Shown here: positions 12,316 through 20,837 of the stretch, one piece after another
Position numbering within the stretch: the first letter of the stretch is position 1
How the letters are laid out: each line of letters opens with the position of its first letter
NCBI RefSeq assembly: GCF_900109135.1
Contig: NZ_FNYT01000023.1
Location: forward strand, 1-46,864
From: Trichococcus ilyis
Lineage (GTDB): Bacteria > Bacillota > Bacilli > Lactobacillales > Aerococcaceae
Direction: 5' to 3'
DNA: 46,864 nucleotides
The notes under the pieces: generated by a model
The model's database searches: none
Told to the model about the DNA's origin: nothing
What the model saw: the letters and a program-made list of their open reading frames with translations, nothing else
Position numbers and translations under genes: made by a program

Positions 12316-12335
12316 TAACAAGGAGGTGCCTATAA

Positions 12336-12701
12336 ATGGCTCGTATCGCAGGAGTAGATATTCCGCGTGACAAACGTGTAGTTATTTCATTAACTTATAT
12401 TTTTGGTATCGGTTTGAACACAGCTAAAAATGTTTTAGCAGCAGCTGAGGTTTCAGAAGATACTCGCGTTCGTGATTTAACGAATGATGAATTGGACCGT
12501 ATCCGTATTGAAGTGGATAAATTGAAGGTCGAAGGGGATCTTCGTCGTGAAGTGAACTTGAACATTAAACGATTGATCGAAATCGGTTCTTACAGAGGAT
12601 TGCGTCACCGTCGTGGTTTGCCTGTTCGCGGACAAAACACTAAGAACAACGCTCGTACTCGTAAAGGCCCGGCTAAAGCAATCGCTGGTAAGAAAAAATA
12701 A
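12336..12701 (+). CDS. rpsM: 30S ribosomal protein S13
   Basis: 121 residues. [20 protein letters not shown] start, H2TH-type fold, and the basic tail [20 protein letters not shown] that contacts P-site tRNA. AAGGAGGTG site before the ATG. Confidence 0.97.
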   Translation: MARIAGVDIPRDKRVVISLTYIFGIGLNTAKNVLAAAEVSEDTRVRDLTNDELDRIRIEVDKLKVEGDLRREVNLNIKRLIEIGSYRGLRHRRGLPVRGQNTKNNARTRKGPAKAIAGKKK

Positions 12702-12728
12702 TAATTAAGTGAAGGAGGTCAAAACTTC

Positions 12729-13115
12729 ATGGCTAAAAAAGTAGCTCGCAAACGTCGTGTGAAAAAGAATGTTGAAGCAGGTGTAGCACATATCCGTTCT
12801 ACATTCAACAATACTATTGTTATGATTACAGATGTACATGGAAATGCTATTTCATGGTCGTCAGCAGGTTCATTAGGATTCAGAGGTTCTCGTAAATCTA
12901 CTCCTTATGCTGCACAAATGGCTGCAGAAGCAGCAGCTAAAGTTTCTATGGAACATGGCATGAAAACAGTGGAAGTCGCTGTTAAAGGTCCTGGTTCAGG
13001 ACGTGAAGCTGCCATTCGTTCATTACAAGCAGCAGGTTTGGAAGTTACCGCGATCCGCGATGTAACACCTATTCCTCACAATGGATGCCGTCCACCAAAA
13101 CGTCGTCGTGTTTAA
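12729..13115 (+). CDS. rpsK: 30S ribosomal protein S11
   Basis: 128 residues. Segments [20 protein letters not shown] and [20 protein letters not shown] and the tail [15 protein letters not shown] are typical of S11, located on the 30S platform by the E-site mRNA. Confidence 0.97.
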   Translation: MAKKVARKRRVKKNVEAGVAHIRSTFNNTIVMITDVHGNAISWSSAGSLGFRGSRKSTPYAAQMAAEAAAKVSMEHGMKTVEVAVKGPGSGREAAIRSLQAAGLEVTAIRDVTPIPHNGCRPPKRRRV

Positions 13116-13196
13116 TTGAGAATTGTACTGATATGTAACGAAACGCAATGGACTCACTAACATGAACTTAACGTTTTGAAAGGGGTAAATTGATAA

Positions 13197-14141
13197 ATGA
13201 TCGAAATTGAAAAACCAAGAATTGAAACGATTGAGATCAGCGAAGATGCCAAATTCGGCAAATTCGTTGTAGAACCACTAGAACGCGGTTATGGAACAAC
13301 ACTTGGTAACTCATTACGTCGAATTCTATTATCTTCACTTCCTGGTACAGCTGTAACAACTATCCAAATCGATGGTGTTCTACACGAATTTTCAACGATT
13401 GATGGTGTTGTCGAGGATGTTACCCAAATCATTCTGAACATCAAAAAATTAGCTTTGAAATTGTATACGGACGAAGACAAAACAATCGAGATTGACGTAA
13501 AAGGTCCAGCAGTCGTGACTGCAGCGGACATTACCCATGACAGCGATGTGGAAATCTTAAACCCTGATTTATATATATGTACAGTTTCAGAGGGAGCACA
13601 ATTTCATGTCCGCTTGGATGTAAAAAATGGCCGTGGTTATGTTCGTTCCGAATATAACAAAACGGAAGATATGCCGATCGGTGTTTTGCCAGTCGACTCC
13701 ATTTATACTCCGATCAGCAAAGTAAATTATCAAGTTGAAAACACTCGTATCGGACAAAAAAATATTTATGATAAATTGACGTTGGATGTCTGGACAGATG
13801 GTTCCATCAGCCCGGAAGAAGCAGTCAGCTTGGCTGCCAAAATCCTTACCGAACATCTGAATATTTTTGTTAATCTGACCGATGAAGCCCGCAAGGCCGA
13901 GATAATGGTTGAAAAAGAAGAAACACATAAAGAAAAAATGCTGGAAATGACTATTGAAGAATTGGATTTATCCGTACGTTCTTATAACTGTTTGAAACGC
14001 GCAGGCATCAACACAGTCCAAGAATTGACAGACAAGTCTGAAGCAGAGATGATCAAAGTACGTAATCTGGGACGCAAATCACTTGAAGAAGTGAAGAATA
14101 AGCTGAATGATCTTAATCTAGGCTTACGTCAAGACGATTAG
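13197..14141 (+). CDS. rpoA: DNA-directed RNA polymerase subunit alpha
   Basis: 314 residues, standard length. N-terminal assembly domain ([20 protein letters not shown]) and C-terminal domain (residues about 245-314) with [20 protein letters not shown] and the [15 protein letters not shown] helix that contacts UP elements and activators. An 81-base gap after rpsK. Part of the alpha operon in conserved order. Confidence 0.97.
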   Translation: MIEIEKPRIETIEISEDAKFGKFVVEPLERGYGTTLGNSLRRILLSSLPGTAVTTIQIDGVLHEFSTIDGVVEDVTQIILNIKKLALKLYTDEDKTIEIDVKGPAVVTAADITHDSDVEILNPDLYICTVSEGAQFHVRLDVKNGRGYVRSEYNKTEDMPIGVLPVDSIYTPISKVNYQVENTRIGQKNIYDKLTLDVWTDGSISPEEAVSLAAKILTEHLNIFVNLTDEARKAEIMVEKEETHKEKMLEMTIEELDLSVRSYNCLKRAGINTVQELTDKSEAEMIKVRNLGRKSLEEVKNKLNDLNLGLRQDD

Positions 14142-14168
14142 TACCGTAGCAAAGGAGGAAAACCTAGG

Positions 14169-14549
14169 ATGGCTTACCGTAAATTAGGACGTACTAGCTC
14201 TCAAAGAAAAGCAATGCTTCGTGATTTAACAACTGATTTAATCATCAACGAACGCATCGTTACAACTGAAGCTCGTGCTAAAGAAATTCGTTCAACTACT
14301 GAAAAAATGATTACTTTAGGCAAACGTGGTGACTTGGCGGCTCGTCGTTTAGCAGCACAATTCGTTCGTAACGAAGTTGCAGACGTTCGCGAAGAAGACG
14401 ACAAGATCGTTGTCGAAACTGCATTGCAAAAACTATTCAATGATATCGCACCTCGCTATGCAGAACGTCAAGGCGGATACACACGTATCTTGAAGACTGA
14501 ACCTCGTCGTGGCGATGCTGCACAAATGGTTATCATTGAATTGGTATAA
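14169..14549 (+). CDS. rplQ: 50S ribosomal protein L17
   Basis: 126 residues. [20 protein letters not shown] and [17 protein letters not shown] are L17 signatures. Last gene of the superoperon, 27 bases after rpoA with AAAGGAGG before its ATG. Confidence 0.97.
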   Translation: MAYRKLGRTSSQRKAMLRDLTTDLIINERIVTTEARAKEIRSTTEKMITLGKRGDLAARRLAAQFVRNEVADVREEDDKIVVETALQKLFNDIAPRYAERQGGYTRILKTEPRRGDAAQMVIIELV

Positions 14550-14629
14550 TTCAATCGCATAAAGATGAAACGTTCACTTTTAGATGGAATAGAGTGTTAT
14601 GATTATGGAACGCGTTCAGCCTTCCTAGT

Positions 14630-14700
14630 CTAGCTCAAGCTTCTTCCGAAGATCGCATGATCTTCGGAGGGGCATTATTCATCCAAGAAGTGCTTTTTTT
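14630..14700 (+). terminator. likely terminator of the ribosomal superoperon
   Basis: Inner hairpin TCCGAAGATC (14645-14654) with GATCTTCGGA (14659-14668). An outer, bulged stem pairs AAGCTTCTT upstream with AAGAAGTGCTT downstream, and the transcript then runs into a T-tract (14694-14700). It lies about 100 bases after rplQ. Confidence 0.65.
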
Positions 14701-14748
14701 ATCAAAAGAAACTAGAAAATGCCTTTATATTTTCTAGTTTCTTTTGAT
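14701..14748. repeat. perfect 19-bp inverted repeat
   Basis: The arm at 14701-14719 (ATCAAAAGAAACTAGAAAA) is perfectly repeated in inverse at 14730-14748, with a 10-base loop. There is no T-run after the right arm, so it is either a terminator whose arms supply the A/T tracts, possibly bidirectional, or a processing or repair hairpin. It stands between the rplQ terminator and the ecf leader. Confidence 0.7.
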
Positions 14749-14792
14749 ACATAAATAAAAGCGTTTTATTTTTGCGCCGTGTCAAGACAGTG

Positions 14793-14865
14793 GATGAAAA
14801 ATACGGGAGAGTAGTTTATACTTACTAAAGTAGACATTCCCTCTCCGTGTTTTTCATCTTTTTTT
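14793..14865 (+). terminator. large hairpin with T-run upstream of the ECF module
   Basis: GATGAAAAATACGGGAGAG (14793-14811) pairs with CTCTCCGTGTTTTTCATC (14841-14858), with one bulge and one G-T pair, followed directly by TTTTTTT (14859-14865). The 29-base loop can itself fold. It is either a second terminator for the ribosomal cluster or an attenuator in the leader of ecfA1, 79 bases before that gene. Confidence 0.65.
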
Positions 14866-14943
14866 ATCCTCGCGCACTTGTGGGAGCAACGACGATGGGA
14901 TACGGGTACAGAGATTCATAAAAGAGAAAGTAGGACAGCCATC

Positions 14944-15783
14944 ATGAATGACATTATTGAGTTGCGCAATGTGACTTTTTCCTATACAGAGGAAGATGCA
15001 AGGCCCGCATTGAACAACGTTTCGTTGACGATCCAACAGGGTGAATGGATCGCCATCATCGGGCCCAACGGATCAGGCAAGTCAACCTTGGCCAAAACGA
15101 TCAACGGACTGATCGAAGCGAATGCCGGCGAAGTGATCATCGAGGGAATCCCCTTGAATGCGGAAACGGTCTGGGACGTCCGCAAAAAGATCGGCATGGT
15201 TTTCCAGAATCCCGACAACCAGTTTGTCGGTTCGACCGTGCAGGATGACGTGGCTTTCGGCCTGGAGAATGTCGGCATTCCGCGCGAGGAAATGGTGAAG
15301 CGCGTGGCCGATGCGGTAGCGGCAGTGAACATGGCCAACTTCATGGACAAGGAACCGGCACGCCTTTCGGGCGGTCAAAAACAACGGGTTGCGATTGCTG
15401 GGATCGTGGCTTTGTCCCCGGAAATCATCATCCTTGACGAAGCAACGACCATGCTGGATCCGGAAGGGCGTCATGAAGTCATCGAGACCATCCAGGAAAT
15501 CAAAGAAAAGGAAAATCTGACGGTTATCTCGATCACGCACGACATCGACGAAGCCGCCAAAGCGAACCGCATTTTTGTGATGGAAGCCGGGCAGCTGAAA
15601 CGGATCGGCACACCGGAAGAGATATTCAGCTTGGGCAAGGAGATCATTGACATCGGCTTGGATATCCCGTTTCCGGAAAAGCTGAAATACCAATTGAAGA
15701 GACAAGGGCTGGAAGTTCCGGAAGCCTATTTGACTGAGGAAGGGATGGTGAGTTGGTTATGGACATTACTTTCGAAAAAGTAG
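14944..15783 (+). CDS. ecfA1: ECF transporter ATPase subunit EcfA1
   Basis: 279 residues from the ATG at 14944; an upstream extension to 14878 has no family similarity. ABC ATPase with Walker A GPNGSGKST (residues 40-48), Q-loop QNPDNQ, signature LSGGQKQR, Walker B IIILDEAT and a switch histidine (SITHD). With EcfA2 and EcfT it forms the shared energising module of group II ECF vitamin importers, used by several substrate-binding S proteins encoded elsewhere. GC content is clearly higher than in the ribosomal genes. Overlaps ecfA2 by 25 bases. Confidence 0.94.
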   Translation: MNDIIELRNVTFSYTEEDARPALNNVSLTIQQGEWIAIIGPNGSGKSTLAKTINGLIEANAGEVIIEGIPLNAETVWDVRKKIGMVFQNPDNQFVGSTVQDDVAFGLENVGIPREEMVKRVADAVAAVNMANFMDKEPARLSGGQKQRVAIAGIVALSPEIIILDEATTMLDPEGRHEVIETIQEIKEKENLTVISITHDIDEAAKANRIFVMEAGQLKRIGTPEEIFSLGKEIIDIGLDIPFPEKLKYQLKRQGLEVPEAYLTEEGMVSWLWTLLSKK

Positions 15784-16670
15784 GCTATTCCTATTCTGCC
15801 GGTACGCCTTTCGAAAGCCGGGCCCTCTATGATGTGAACCTGAATATCCCGGACGGCAGCTACACCGCCTTGATCGGACATACCGGCAGCGGCAAGTCGA
15901 CAGTCACGCAGCATCTGAATGCGCTGCTGAAACCAACGGAAGGCAGCGTGACAATCGGGGACCGCGTCATCACGAACAAATCGAACAACAAAAACCTGAA
16001 GGACCTGCGGAAAAAAGTCGGCATCGTCTTCCAGTTTCCGGAGTCGCAGCTGTTCGAGGAGACGATCGCGAAGGATATCGCTTTCGGGCCGATGAACTTC
16101 GGCGTCAGCGAAGCGGATGCGATGGTGATCGTAAGGCGCGTGCTGCCTTTGGTCGGCCTGGACGAAACCTTCATGGAGCGTTCCCCGTTCGACCTCTCAG
16201 GGGGGCAAATGCGGCGTGTAGCGATCGCGGGCGTATTGGCGATGGAACCGGAAGTGCTGGTTCTCGATGAACCGACAGCAGGATTGGATCCGGCCGGCAG
16301 ACGCGAGATCATGAACATGTTTTACCAGCTCCATCTCGAAAAAGGCCTGACCATCGTATTGGTCACGCATCAGATGAATGATGTCGCCACCTATGCGGAT
16401 CATGTGGTCATCCTCGAGAAGGGAACGGTCGTCAAGATGGGCAACCCGGCCGAAATCTTCCGCGATGCCGAGTGGCTGCAAGAGAAGCAGTTGGGTTTGC
16501 CGGATGCCTTGGCTTTCCTGGATCGACTAAGCAAAAAGACCGGCGTCGATTTCGGCGGTGAAAGACCTTTGCGGACGGAACAGCTCGCGGCTGTCCTGAT
16601 CGCGAAAATCAATGAAAACAAAGGCAACGGAAATGCCGTTAGGGAAGAGGGTGGCACCGATGTTGGATAA
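15759..16670 (+). CDS. ecfA2: ECF transporter ATPase subunit EcfA2
   Basis: 303 residues from ATG 15759, located inside the 3' end of ecfA1. Walker A GHTGSGKST, Q-loop QFPESQLFE, signature LSGGQMRR, Walker B VLVLDEPT and switch histidine VTHQMND. The Q-loop QFPE-type sequence separates EcfA2 from EcfA1. It pairs with EcfA1 as the asymmetric ATPase dimer and overlaps ecfT by 11 bases, so the three are co-translated. Confidence 0.94.
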   Translation: MDITFEKVGYSYSAGTPFESRALYDVNLNIPDGSYTALIGHTGSGKSTVTQHLNALLKPTEGSVTIGDRVITNKSNNKNLKDLRKKVGIVFQFPESQLFEETIAKDIAFGPMNFGVSEADAMVIVRRVLPLVGLDETFMERSPFDLSGGQMRRVAIAGVLAMEPEVLVLDEPTAGLDPAGRREIMNMFYQLHLEKGLTIVLVTHQMNDVATYADHVVILEKGTVVKMGNPAEIFRDAEWLQEKQLGLPDALAFLDRLSKKTGVDFGGERPLRTEQLAAVLIAKINENKGNGNAVREEGGTDVG

Positions 16671-17457
16671 ATTGCTGTTCGGCCGCTACATCCAAGGGGA
16701 CTCGCTGATCCATCGGCTGGATCCCCGCGCCAAACTGATTGGCGCATTCTATTTCATCATCGTCATTTTTCTGGCCAATAACTGGCATACCTATCTGATC
16801 ATGACGTTGTTCACCATCTTGTGCGTCATCCTGTCCGGCATCAAACTCTCGGTTTTTCTGAACGGCGTGAAGCCGCTGATCTGGCTGATACTGTTCACGG
16901 TATTGCTCCAGATCCTTTTCACAAGGGGCGGTGAGACCTACCTGGAACTGGGACCGATCAGCATCACTTCATTCGGGGTGATCAACGGCGCCTTCATCTT
17001 CATGCGCTTCGTCCTGATCATCTTCATTTCGACGTTGCTGACGCTGACGACGATGCCGCTGTCGTTGACCGATGCGATCGAAAAACTTTTGGGCCCGTTG
17101 AAACGCTTCAAGGTGCCGGTCCACGAGATTGCTTTGATGCTCTCGATTGCACTGCGGTTCGTGCCGACATTGATGGATGAAGCTTCAAAAATCATGAATG
17201 CGCAACGGGCGCGCGGCGTCGAGTTCGGCGAAGGCAATATCGTCAAGCAGATGAAGGCCGTGACACCGATTTTGGTACCGCTGTTCGTCAGTTCCTTCAA
17301 CCGTGCCGACGAATTGGCCAATGCGATGGAAGCGCGCGGCTATCAGGGCGGTGAAGGCCGGACGAAATACCGCATCCTTGATTGGCAGAGACGCGATACG
17401 CTGAGCCTGCTGGCCTTTGTCGTGCTGACCGGGTTGCTGTTGTTCTTGCGGTCCTGA
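16660..17457 (+). CDS. ecfT: ECF transporter transmembrane subunit EcfT
   Basis: 265 residues from the ATG at 16660 (MLDKLLFGRYIQGDSLIHRL), preceded by AGGGAAGAGGG; a start at 16612 would only add ecfA2-overlapping sequence. Several membrane helices are followed by two coupling-helix signatures, AQRARG and AMEARGY, which dock on the EcfA ATPases. Last gene of the module, followed by a strong terminator. Confidence 0.94.
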   Translation: MLDKLLFGRYIQGDSLIHRLDPRAKLIGAFYFIIVIFLANNWHTYLIMTLFTILCVILSGIKLSVFLNGVKPLIWLILFTVLLQILFTRGGETYLELGPISITSFGVINGAFIFMRFVLIIFISTLLTLTTMPLSLTDAIEKLLGPLKRFKVPVHEIALMLSIALRFVPTLMDEASKIMNAQRARGVEFGEGNIVKQMKAVTPILVPLFVSSFNRADELANAMEARGYQGGEGRTKYRILDWQRRDTLSLLAFVVLTGLLLFLRS

Positions 17458-17497
17458 GCGCTCAGGCGTGCAATCTGAAGCTTTAGAACGAAACTGG

Positions 17498-17526
17498 GGG
17501 GCCGGGCAGCATTTCCGGCCCCTTTT
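17498..17526 (+). terminator. rho-independent terminator after ecfT
   Basis: GGGGCCGG (17498-17505) pairs with CCGGCCCC (17515-17522), followed by TTTT. Forty bases after ecfT. Confidence 0.85.
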
Positions 17527-17596
17527 AAAATAGGCAAAATTTCAACCATAGAAACCAGCCGGAACATCCAAATAAAGAAAGGGGCATACGCTACCC

Positions 17597-18376
17597 ATGA
17601 GTGCACAACGATACAAATGCATCGTGCAATACGACGGAACGGGATATGTGGGCTATCAGGTCCAGCACAACGGCAACAGCGTCCAGACCGAAATCGAAAA
17701 GGCGCTGAAGAAAATGTCGAATGGGCAACTCATTCCGATCCATGCATCCGGCCGGACCGACTCGGGCGTCCACGCGCTCGGCCAGGTCATCCATTTCGAC
17801 TATCCGGTCGCGATCAAGCCGGATCATCTGTTGCGGGCATTGAACAGTCTGTTGCCCGATGACGTCCTGATCAAATCCGTGGAGTTCGCAGCGGAAGATT
17901 TCCACTCGCGTTACCATGCATTGGGCAAAAAATACATTTACCGGGTCGATCTCGATCGCTTCCCGAACCCCTTCAAGCGGCTTTACACGACGCACCATCC
18001 TTACCGCTTCAATATGGAAAATCTGGAGCAGGCCATCAGGAAACTCGAAGGCGAACACGACTTCACCAGCTTCTGTTCGACCAAAACGGACAAAACCGAT
18101 CTGGTGCGGACCGTCTACGAAGCCAGCGTCAGGAAGGACGAGGAGAACAACGAGCTGATCTTCACCTTCAGGGGCAATGGCTTTCTCTACAATATGATCC
18201 GCATTTTCGTCGGGACGCTGCTGCAGATCGCTGACGGCCTGAAAAAGGTTGAGGAAATCGACCGCCTCCTGGAAGCGAAGGACAGGCGCCAAGCCGGCCC
18301 GACCGCGCCTCCCCAAGGTCTGTATCTTGTGGAAGTATACTATGATGAAGAAAAATTGAGGAACGGACAGGAGTGA
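17597..18376 (+). CDS. truA: tRNA pseudouridine synthase A
   Basis: 259 residues. Catalytic motif GRTDSGVHALGQ with the essential Asp, plus the C-terminal GNGFLYNMIRIFVGTLLQIA, identify TruA, which makes pseudouridine at positions 38-40 of the tRNA anticodon arm. truA right after ecfA1-ecfA2-ecfT downstream of the ribosomal cluster is standard Firmicute order, although a terminator lies between. The spacing to a ribosome binding site (AAAGGGG, about 17578-17584) is long. Confidence 0.95.
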   Translation: MSAQRYKCIVQYDGTGYVGYQVQHNGNSVQTEIEKALKKMSNGQLIPIHASGRTDSGVHALGQVIHFDYPVAIKPDHLLRALNSLLPDDVLIKSVEFAAEDFHSRYHALGKKYIYRVDLDRFPNPFKRLYTTHHPYRFNMENLEQAIRKLEGEHDFTSFCSTKTDKTDLVRTVYEASVRKDEENNELIFTFRGNGFLYNMIRIFVGTLLQIADGLKKVEEIDRLLEAKDRRQAGPTAPPQGLYLVEVYYDEEKLRNGQE

Positions 18377-18381
18377 AAGGG

Positions 18382-18648
18382 ATGTTTGAAAAGGAAAGAG
18401 CGGAAATCGACGCCATCGACCAGGAATTGGTGAAGCTGTTCGAACGCCGGATGGATGCCGTAACGGAAATCGCGCGGATCAAAAAAGAGCATCGGTTGCC
18501 GATCCTGGACCAATCCAGGGAGGACCGGGTGCTGGAGAAGGTGCGCAGGCTGACCGAGAACAAAGACTATGAGGACAGCATGGAAGACCTCTTCCGTTCC
18601 TTGATGACGATCACGAAGGCCTTCGAAACCAAACAGAACCAGGAATAG
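18382..18648 (+). CDS. chorismate mutase, AroQ type (monofunctional)
   Basis: 88 residues from ATG 18382, eight bases after CAGGAG; an in-frame GTG at 18373 is a weaker alternative. All-helical AroQ fold: IDAIDQELVKLFERRMDAVT, IARIKKEHRLPI and SREDRVLEKVRR carry the usual active-site Arg/Lys/Glu pattern. Converts chorismate to prephenate for Phe/Tyr synthesis. It starts just past the truA stop and probably shares its transcript. Confidence 0.85.
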   Translation: MFEKERAEIDAIDQELVKLFERRMDAVTEIARIKKEHRLPILDQSREDRVLEKVRRLTENKDYEDSMEDLFRSLMTITKAFETKQNQE

Positions 18649-18656
18649 AAATGCTG

Positions 18657-18703
18657 AAAAAGCGGCTGCGGAAAAGATTTCGTCTTTTCCGCAGCCGCTT
18701 TTT
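18657..18703 (+). terminator. terminator after chorismate mutase gene
   Basis: A perfect 21-bp stem, arms 18657-18677 and 18683-18703 around a TTTCG loop, ending in TTTTT. Very strong and, having A and T tracts at both ends, possibly bidirectional. Confidence 0.92.
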
Positions 18704-18724
18704 GCGCTGAGGCAATGCATGTCG

Positions 18725-18866
18725 GCATCAGCTCCGGCCAAAGGGGCGCTCACCGAAGAAGACGCCCTGTGATCTGCATCAGCTCCGATGAGGCACTGTC
18801 CGCCGGAGCTGGAGACCCCCCTAATCAGTCCGAACTCCGGAGAAGCCGTCGTTCACCGGAGTTCGG
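18725..18866. repeat. cluster of CTCCGG/CCGGAG inverted repeats
   Basis: Three related hairpin arms occur in 140 bases: CAGCTCCGG (18729-18737) and CAGCTCCG (18780-18787) can each pair with CGGAGCTG (18804-18811), while CCGAACTCCGG (18830-18840) pairs perfectly with CCGGAGTTCGG (18856-18866). No coding potential seen. A similar GCTCCGG/CCGGAGC pair lies at 20692-20722, so this may be a dispersed intergenic repeat. Confidence 0.55.
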
Positions 18867-18870
18867 CACC

Positions 18871-18908
18871 AGAAAACAGAGCCCCCGACGAATGAAGCTC
18901 GCCGGGGG
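18871..18908 (-). terminator. minus-strand terminator of the Cys/Met enzyme gene
   Basis: Arms 18882-18891 (CCCCCGACGA) and 18899-18908 (TCGCCGGGGG) form a stem with one G-T pair; on the minus strand it is followed by a CTCTGTTTT T-rich tract (18872-18880). It lies 18 bases past the gene's stop. Confidence 0.75.
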
Positions 18909-18925
18909 GAACATATTTTGTTTTA

Positions 18926-20041
18926 TCAGGCCTCGGTAGCGACCGCAGCCTTCGCGAATGCCTGGCGCAGATCGGCGATCAGGTCATCCGGATCTTCGAT
19001 TCCCGTCGAGATGCGCAGCAGATCATCCGTCAGGCCATAGGATTCGCGGACATCAACCGGGATATCGGCGTGGGTTTGGGTGGTCGGGTAGGTGATCAGG
19101 CTCTCGACGCCGCCCAGGCTTTCGGCGAAAGTGAAGATGTTCAGTGCATCCAGGACAGCAGGGATGTAGGCTTTGTCATGCAGCGTGAAGCTGAGCATGC
19201 CGCCTTTGCCCGGATAGTGGACCGATTTGACCAGCGGCTCGGCTTCGAGATAGGTGACGATTGCTTGTGCATTCGTCTGATGCTGCTTCATGCGCAACGG
19301 CAGTGTCTTCAATCCGCGGACCAAAAGCCAACAGTCGAAGGCGTCCAAAGTGCCGCCTGCCGTGTTCAGCTGGAAAGCCAGTTGTTCGCCGAGCGCTGCG
19401 TCGTTCGTCACGACGGCACCCGCCAACAGGTCGTTGTGGCCGCCCAGGTACTTGGTGGCGCTGTGGACAACGATATCGGCGCCCAAATCCAGCGGGCGCT
19501 GCAAAAGAGGGGTGTAGAAGGTATTATCCACAATCACCAGCAGACCGTGTTTTTTCGCAGTCTCAGCCACAGCCGCGATATCCGTTTCTTTCATCAGCGG
19601 ATTCGTCGGCGTTTCGATGTAGACAGCGGCCGTATTGTCCCGGATGGCAGCCGCGATGTCGATTGGGTCATCGACATAGGTGAAGGAATAGAAGCCTTTT
19701 TTCTCCATATCCTGGAAATAACGGAAGCTGCCGCCGTAAAGATCCCGGGAGGCGACAAAATGGCTGTTGGCCGGGAAAATGCTGAAGGCGAGCTGGATTG
19801 CGCTCATGCCGGAGCTTGTCGCGAACCCTTGCACGCCGTTCTCAAGCACTGCCAAGCCCTCCTGAAGGATATCCCTTGTCGGATTGGCGGTGCGGGTATA
19901 GTCGTAGCCGGTCGACTGGCCCAAGCCGGGATGTCCATAGGCTGTGGACAAATAGATCGGCGCGCTGACGGCCCCGGTGTGCGGATCTTTTCTGTTGCCC
20001 AATTGCGCAAGATAGCTTTGAATGTTGATATTGTCCATCAT
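18926..20041 (-). CDS. Cys/Met metabolism PLP enzyme (cystathionine gamma-synthase / O-acetylhomoserine sulfhydrylase type)
   Basis: 371 residues from the minus-strand ATG at 20041; an upstream in-frame ATG at 20071 adds ten atypical residues. PLP-lysine motif SATKYLGGHNDLLAGAVV, N-terminal YDYTRTANPTRDILQ that shapes the neighbouring active site, and YIETPTNPLMKETDI are features of the trans-sulfuration family. Similar to Bacillus MetI-type enzymes that condense an acyl-homoserine with cysteine or sulfide. Exact substrate cannot be fixed from sequence. Single-gene unit with own promoter and terminator. Confidence 0.85.
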   Translation of the reverse strand: MMDNINIQSYLAQLGNRKDPHTGAVSAPIYLSTAYGHPGLGQSTGYDYTRTANPTRDILQEGLAVLENGVQGFATSSGMSAIQLAFSIFPANSHFVASRDLYGGSFRYFQDMEKKGFYSFTYVDDPIDIAAAIRDNTAAVYIETPTNPLMKETDIAAVAETAKKHGLLVIVDNTFYTPLLQRPLDLGADIVVHSATKYLGGHNDLLAGAVVTNDAALGEQLAFQLNTAGGTLDAFDCWLLVRGLKTLPLRMKQHQTNAQAIVTYLEAEPLVKSVHYPGKGGMLSFTLHDKAYIPAVLDALNIFTFAESLGGVESLITYPTTQTHADIPVDVRESYGLTDDLLRISTGIEDPDDLIADLRQAFAKAAVATEA

Positions 20042-20116
20042 CGATTCCCCTTTATACGAAATGACATGCACTGCGGCATTATCATCTGTTTTTCATTTCA
20101 AGTTAATGTTATTGCC

Positions 20117-20145
20117 ATGTTAGCATGGAGGATTGGAGTGGTCAA
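20117..20145 (-). promoter_or_regulatory. promoter of the Cys/Met enzyme gene
   Basis: On the minus strand: TTGACC (complement of 20140-20145), 17-base spacer, TAACAT (complement of 20117-20122). The leader of roughly 70 nt is too short for an S-box or T-box, so control, if any, is probably by a protein. Confidence 0.7.
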
Positions 20146-20285
20146 TATCATTATGTATTTTTTGTCAGTAAAGATGCGACAAATAATCGATCAAGCGTGA
20201 ACGGGATAACTTATCGGTGCTACTGGTCAAAGCCGGAAACTCGCGTATAATGGAAGTATCAGAACGAGTGAAGGAGAGTGGAAAA

Positions 20286-20639
20286 ATGGTAACGTTCATC
20301 AAAGAACTGAAACGCATCCCACGCGGAGATGTGCCGGATTTTGTGGCCGCCGCGATGCCCCAATTCTATGAAGCGATCGCCTGCCCAAATGATGTGGTCC
20401 TGTCCGTGCAAGCCAGCATGGCGCATTATTCGACCCCAAAAAAGAATGTGGCAGCGGAAGAATATGAAGCTTTTGAAGTGACGCTGACGAAGAAAGGCGA
20501 TTTCGTTGCGGTGGAAGATATCGTGAAGGATCCGGAAATCATTGCCGCATTCAAACCGTACAAAACTTCCGGAAAAGGCGCTTATCCGTTTGTGCCGGTC
20601 GAGGTCATCGAGCAATTATATTTATATCTGAAAAAATGA
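20286..20639 (+). CDS. conserved-looking protein of unknown function, 117 aa
   Basis: Start chosen at ATG 20286 because AAGGAG lies at about 20271-20276; the frame is open back to 20217 but that part lacks a ribosome binding site. No transmembrane segment or signal. The sequence starts MVTFIKELKRIPRGDVPDFV and ends YPFVPVEVIEQLYLYLKK; I do not recognise the family. GC-rich codon use matches the neighbouring chromosomal metabolic genes. Has its own strong terminator. Confidence 0.75.
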   Translation: MVTFIKELKRIPRGDVPDFVAAAMPQFYEAIACPNDVVLSVQASMAHYSTPKKNVAAEEYEAFEVTLTKKGDFVAVEDIVKDPEIIAAFKPYKTSGKGAYPFVPVEVIEQLYLYLKK

Positions 20640-20648
20640 TCAGGAAAG

Positions 20649-20687
20649 CCTTCGCTGCCGCAGCCGACGCGGCAGCGAAGGTTTTTT
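20649..20687 (+). terminator. rho-independent terminator
   Basis: CCTTCGCTGCCGC (20649-20661) pairs perfectly with GCGGCAGCGAAGG (20669-20681), followed by TTTTTT. Confidence 0.93.
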
Positions 20688-20724
20688 CCGTGCTCCGGCA
20701 TTTGAAATATTTCTTCCGGAGCGA

Positions 20725-20753
20725 TTGACATTTCTTTTGGGATATTGTATTAT
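20725..20753 (+). promoter_or_regulatory. promoter of rplM-rpsI
   Basis: Consensus TTGACA (20725-20730), 17-base spacer, TATTAT (20748-20753). A GCTCCGG/CCGGAGC inverted repeat (20692-20722) sits directly upstream. Confidence 0.85.
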
Positions 20754-20759
20754 GTAAGA

Positions 20760-20837
20760 CGGTATTGTTTGCCCCACGATGAGCCCCGGAAACTCAATTG
20801 GATCAAACAGACAGAGAAGAATATGGAGGAAACAAAC
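20760..20837 (+). promoter_or_regulatory. rplM leader, possible L13 leader structure
   Basis: A leader of about 78 nt between promoter and start. Structured L13 leaders are known upstream of rplM in Bacilli (Rfam L13 leader); the position fits, but I could not confirm the fold by eye. Confidence 0.35.

Noticed and set aside
20042-20116. SAM riboswitch or T-box before the Cys/Met enzyme gene
   Set aside because: The leader from the mapped-by-eye promoter is only about 70 nt and shows no terminator hairpin or T-box motif.
19070-20200. Long plus-strand open frame of 376 codons opposite the Cys/Met enzyme gene
   Set aside because: It is antisense to a clear PLP enzyme with all family motifs, has no ribosome binding site and reads as low-quality His/Arg/Gln-rich sequence caused by GC-rich codons.
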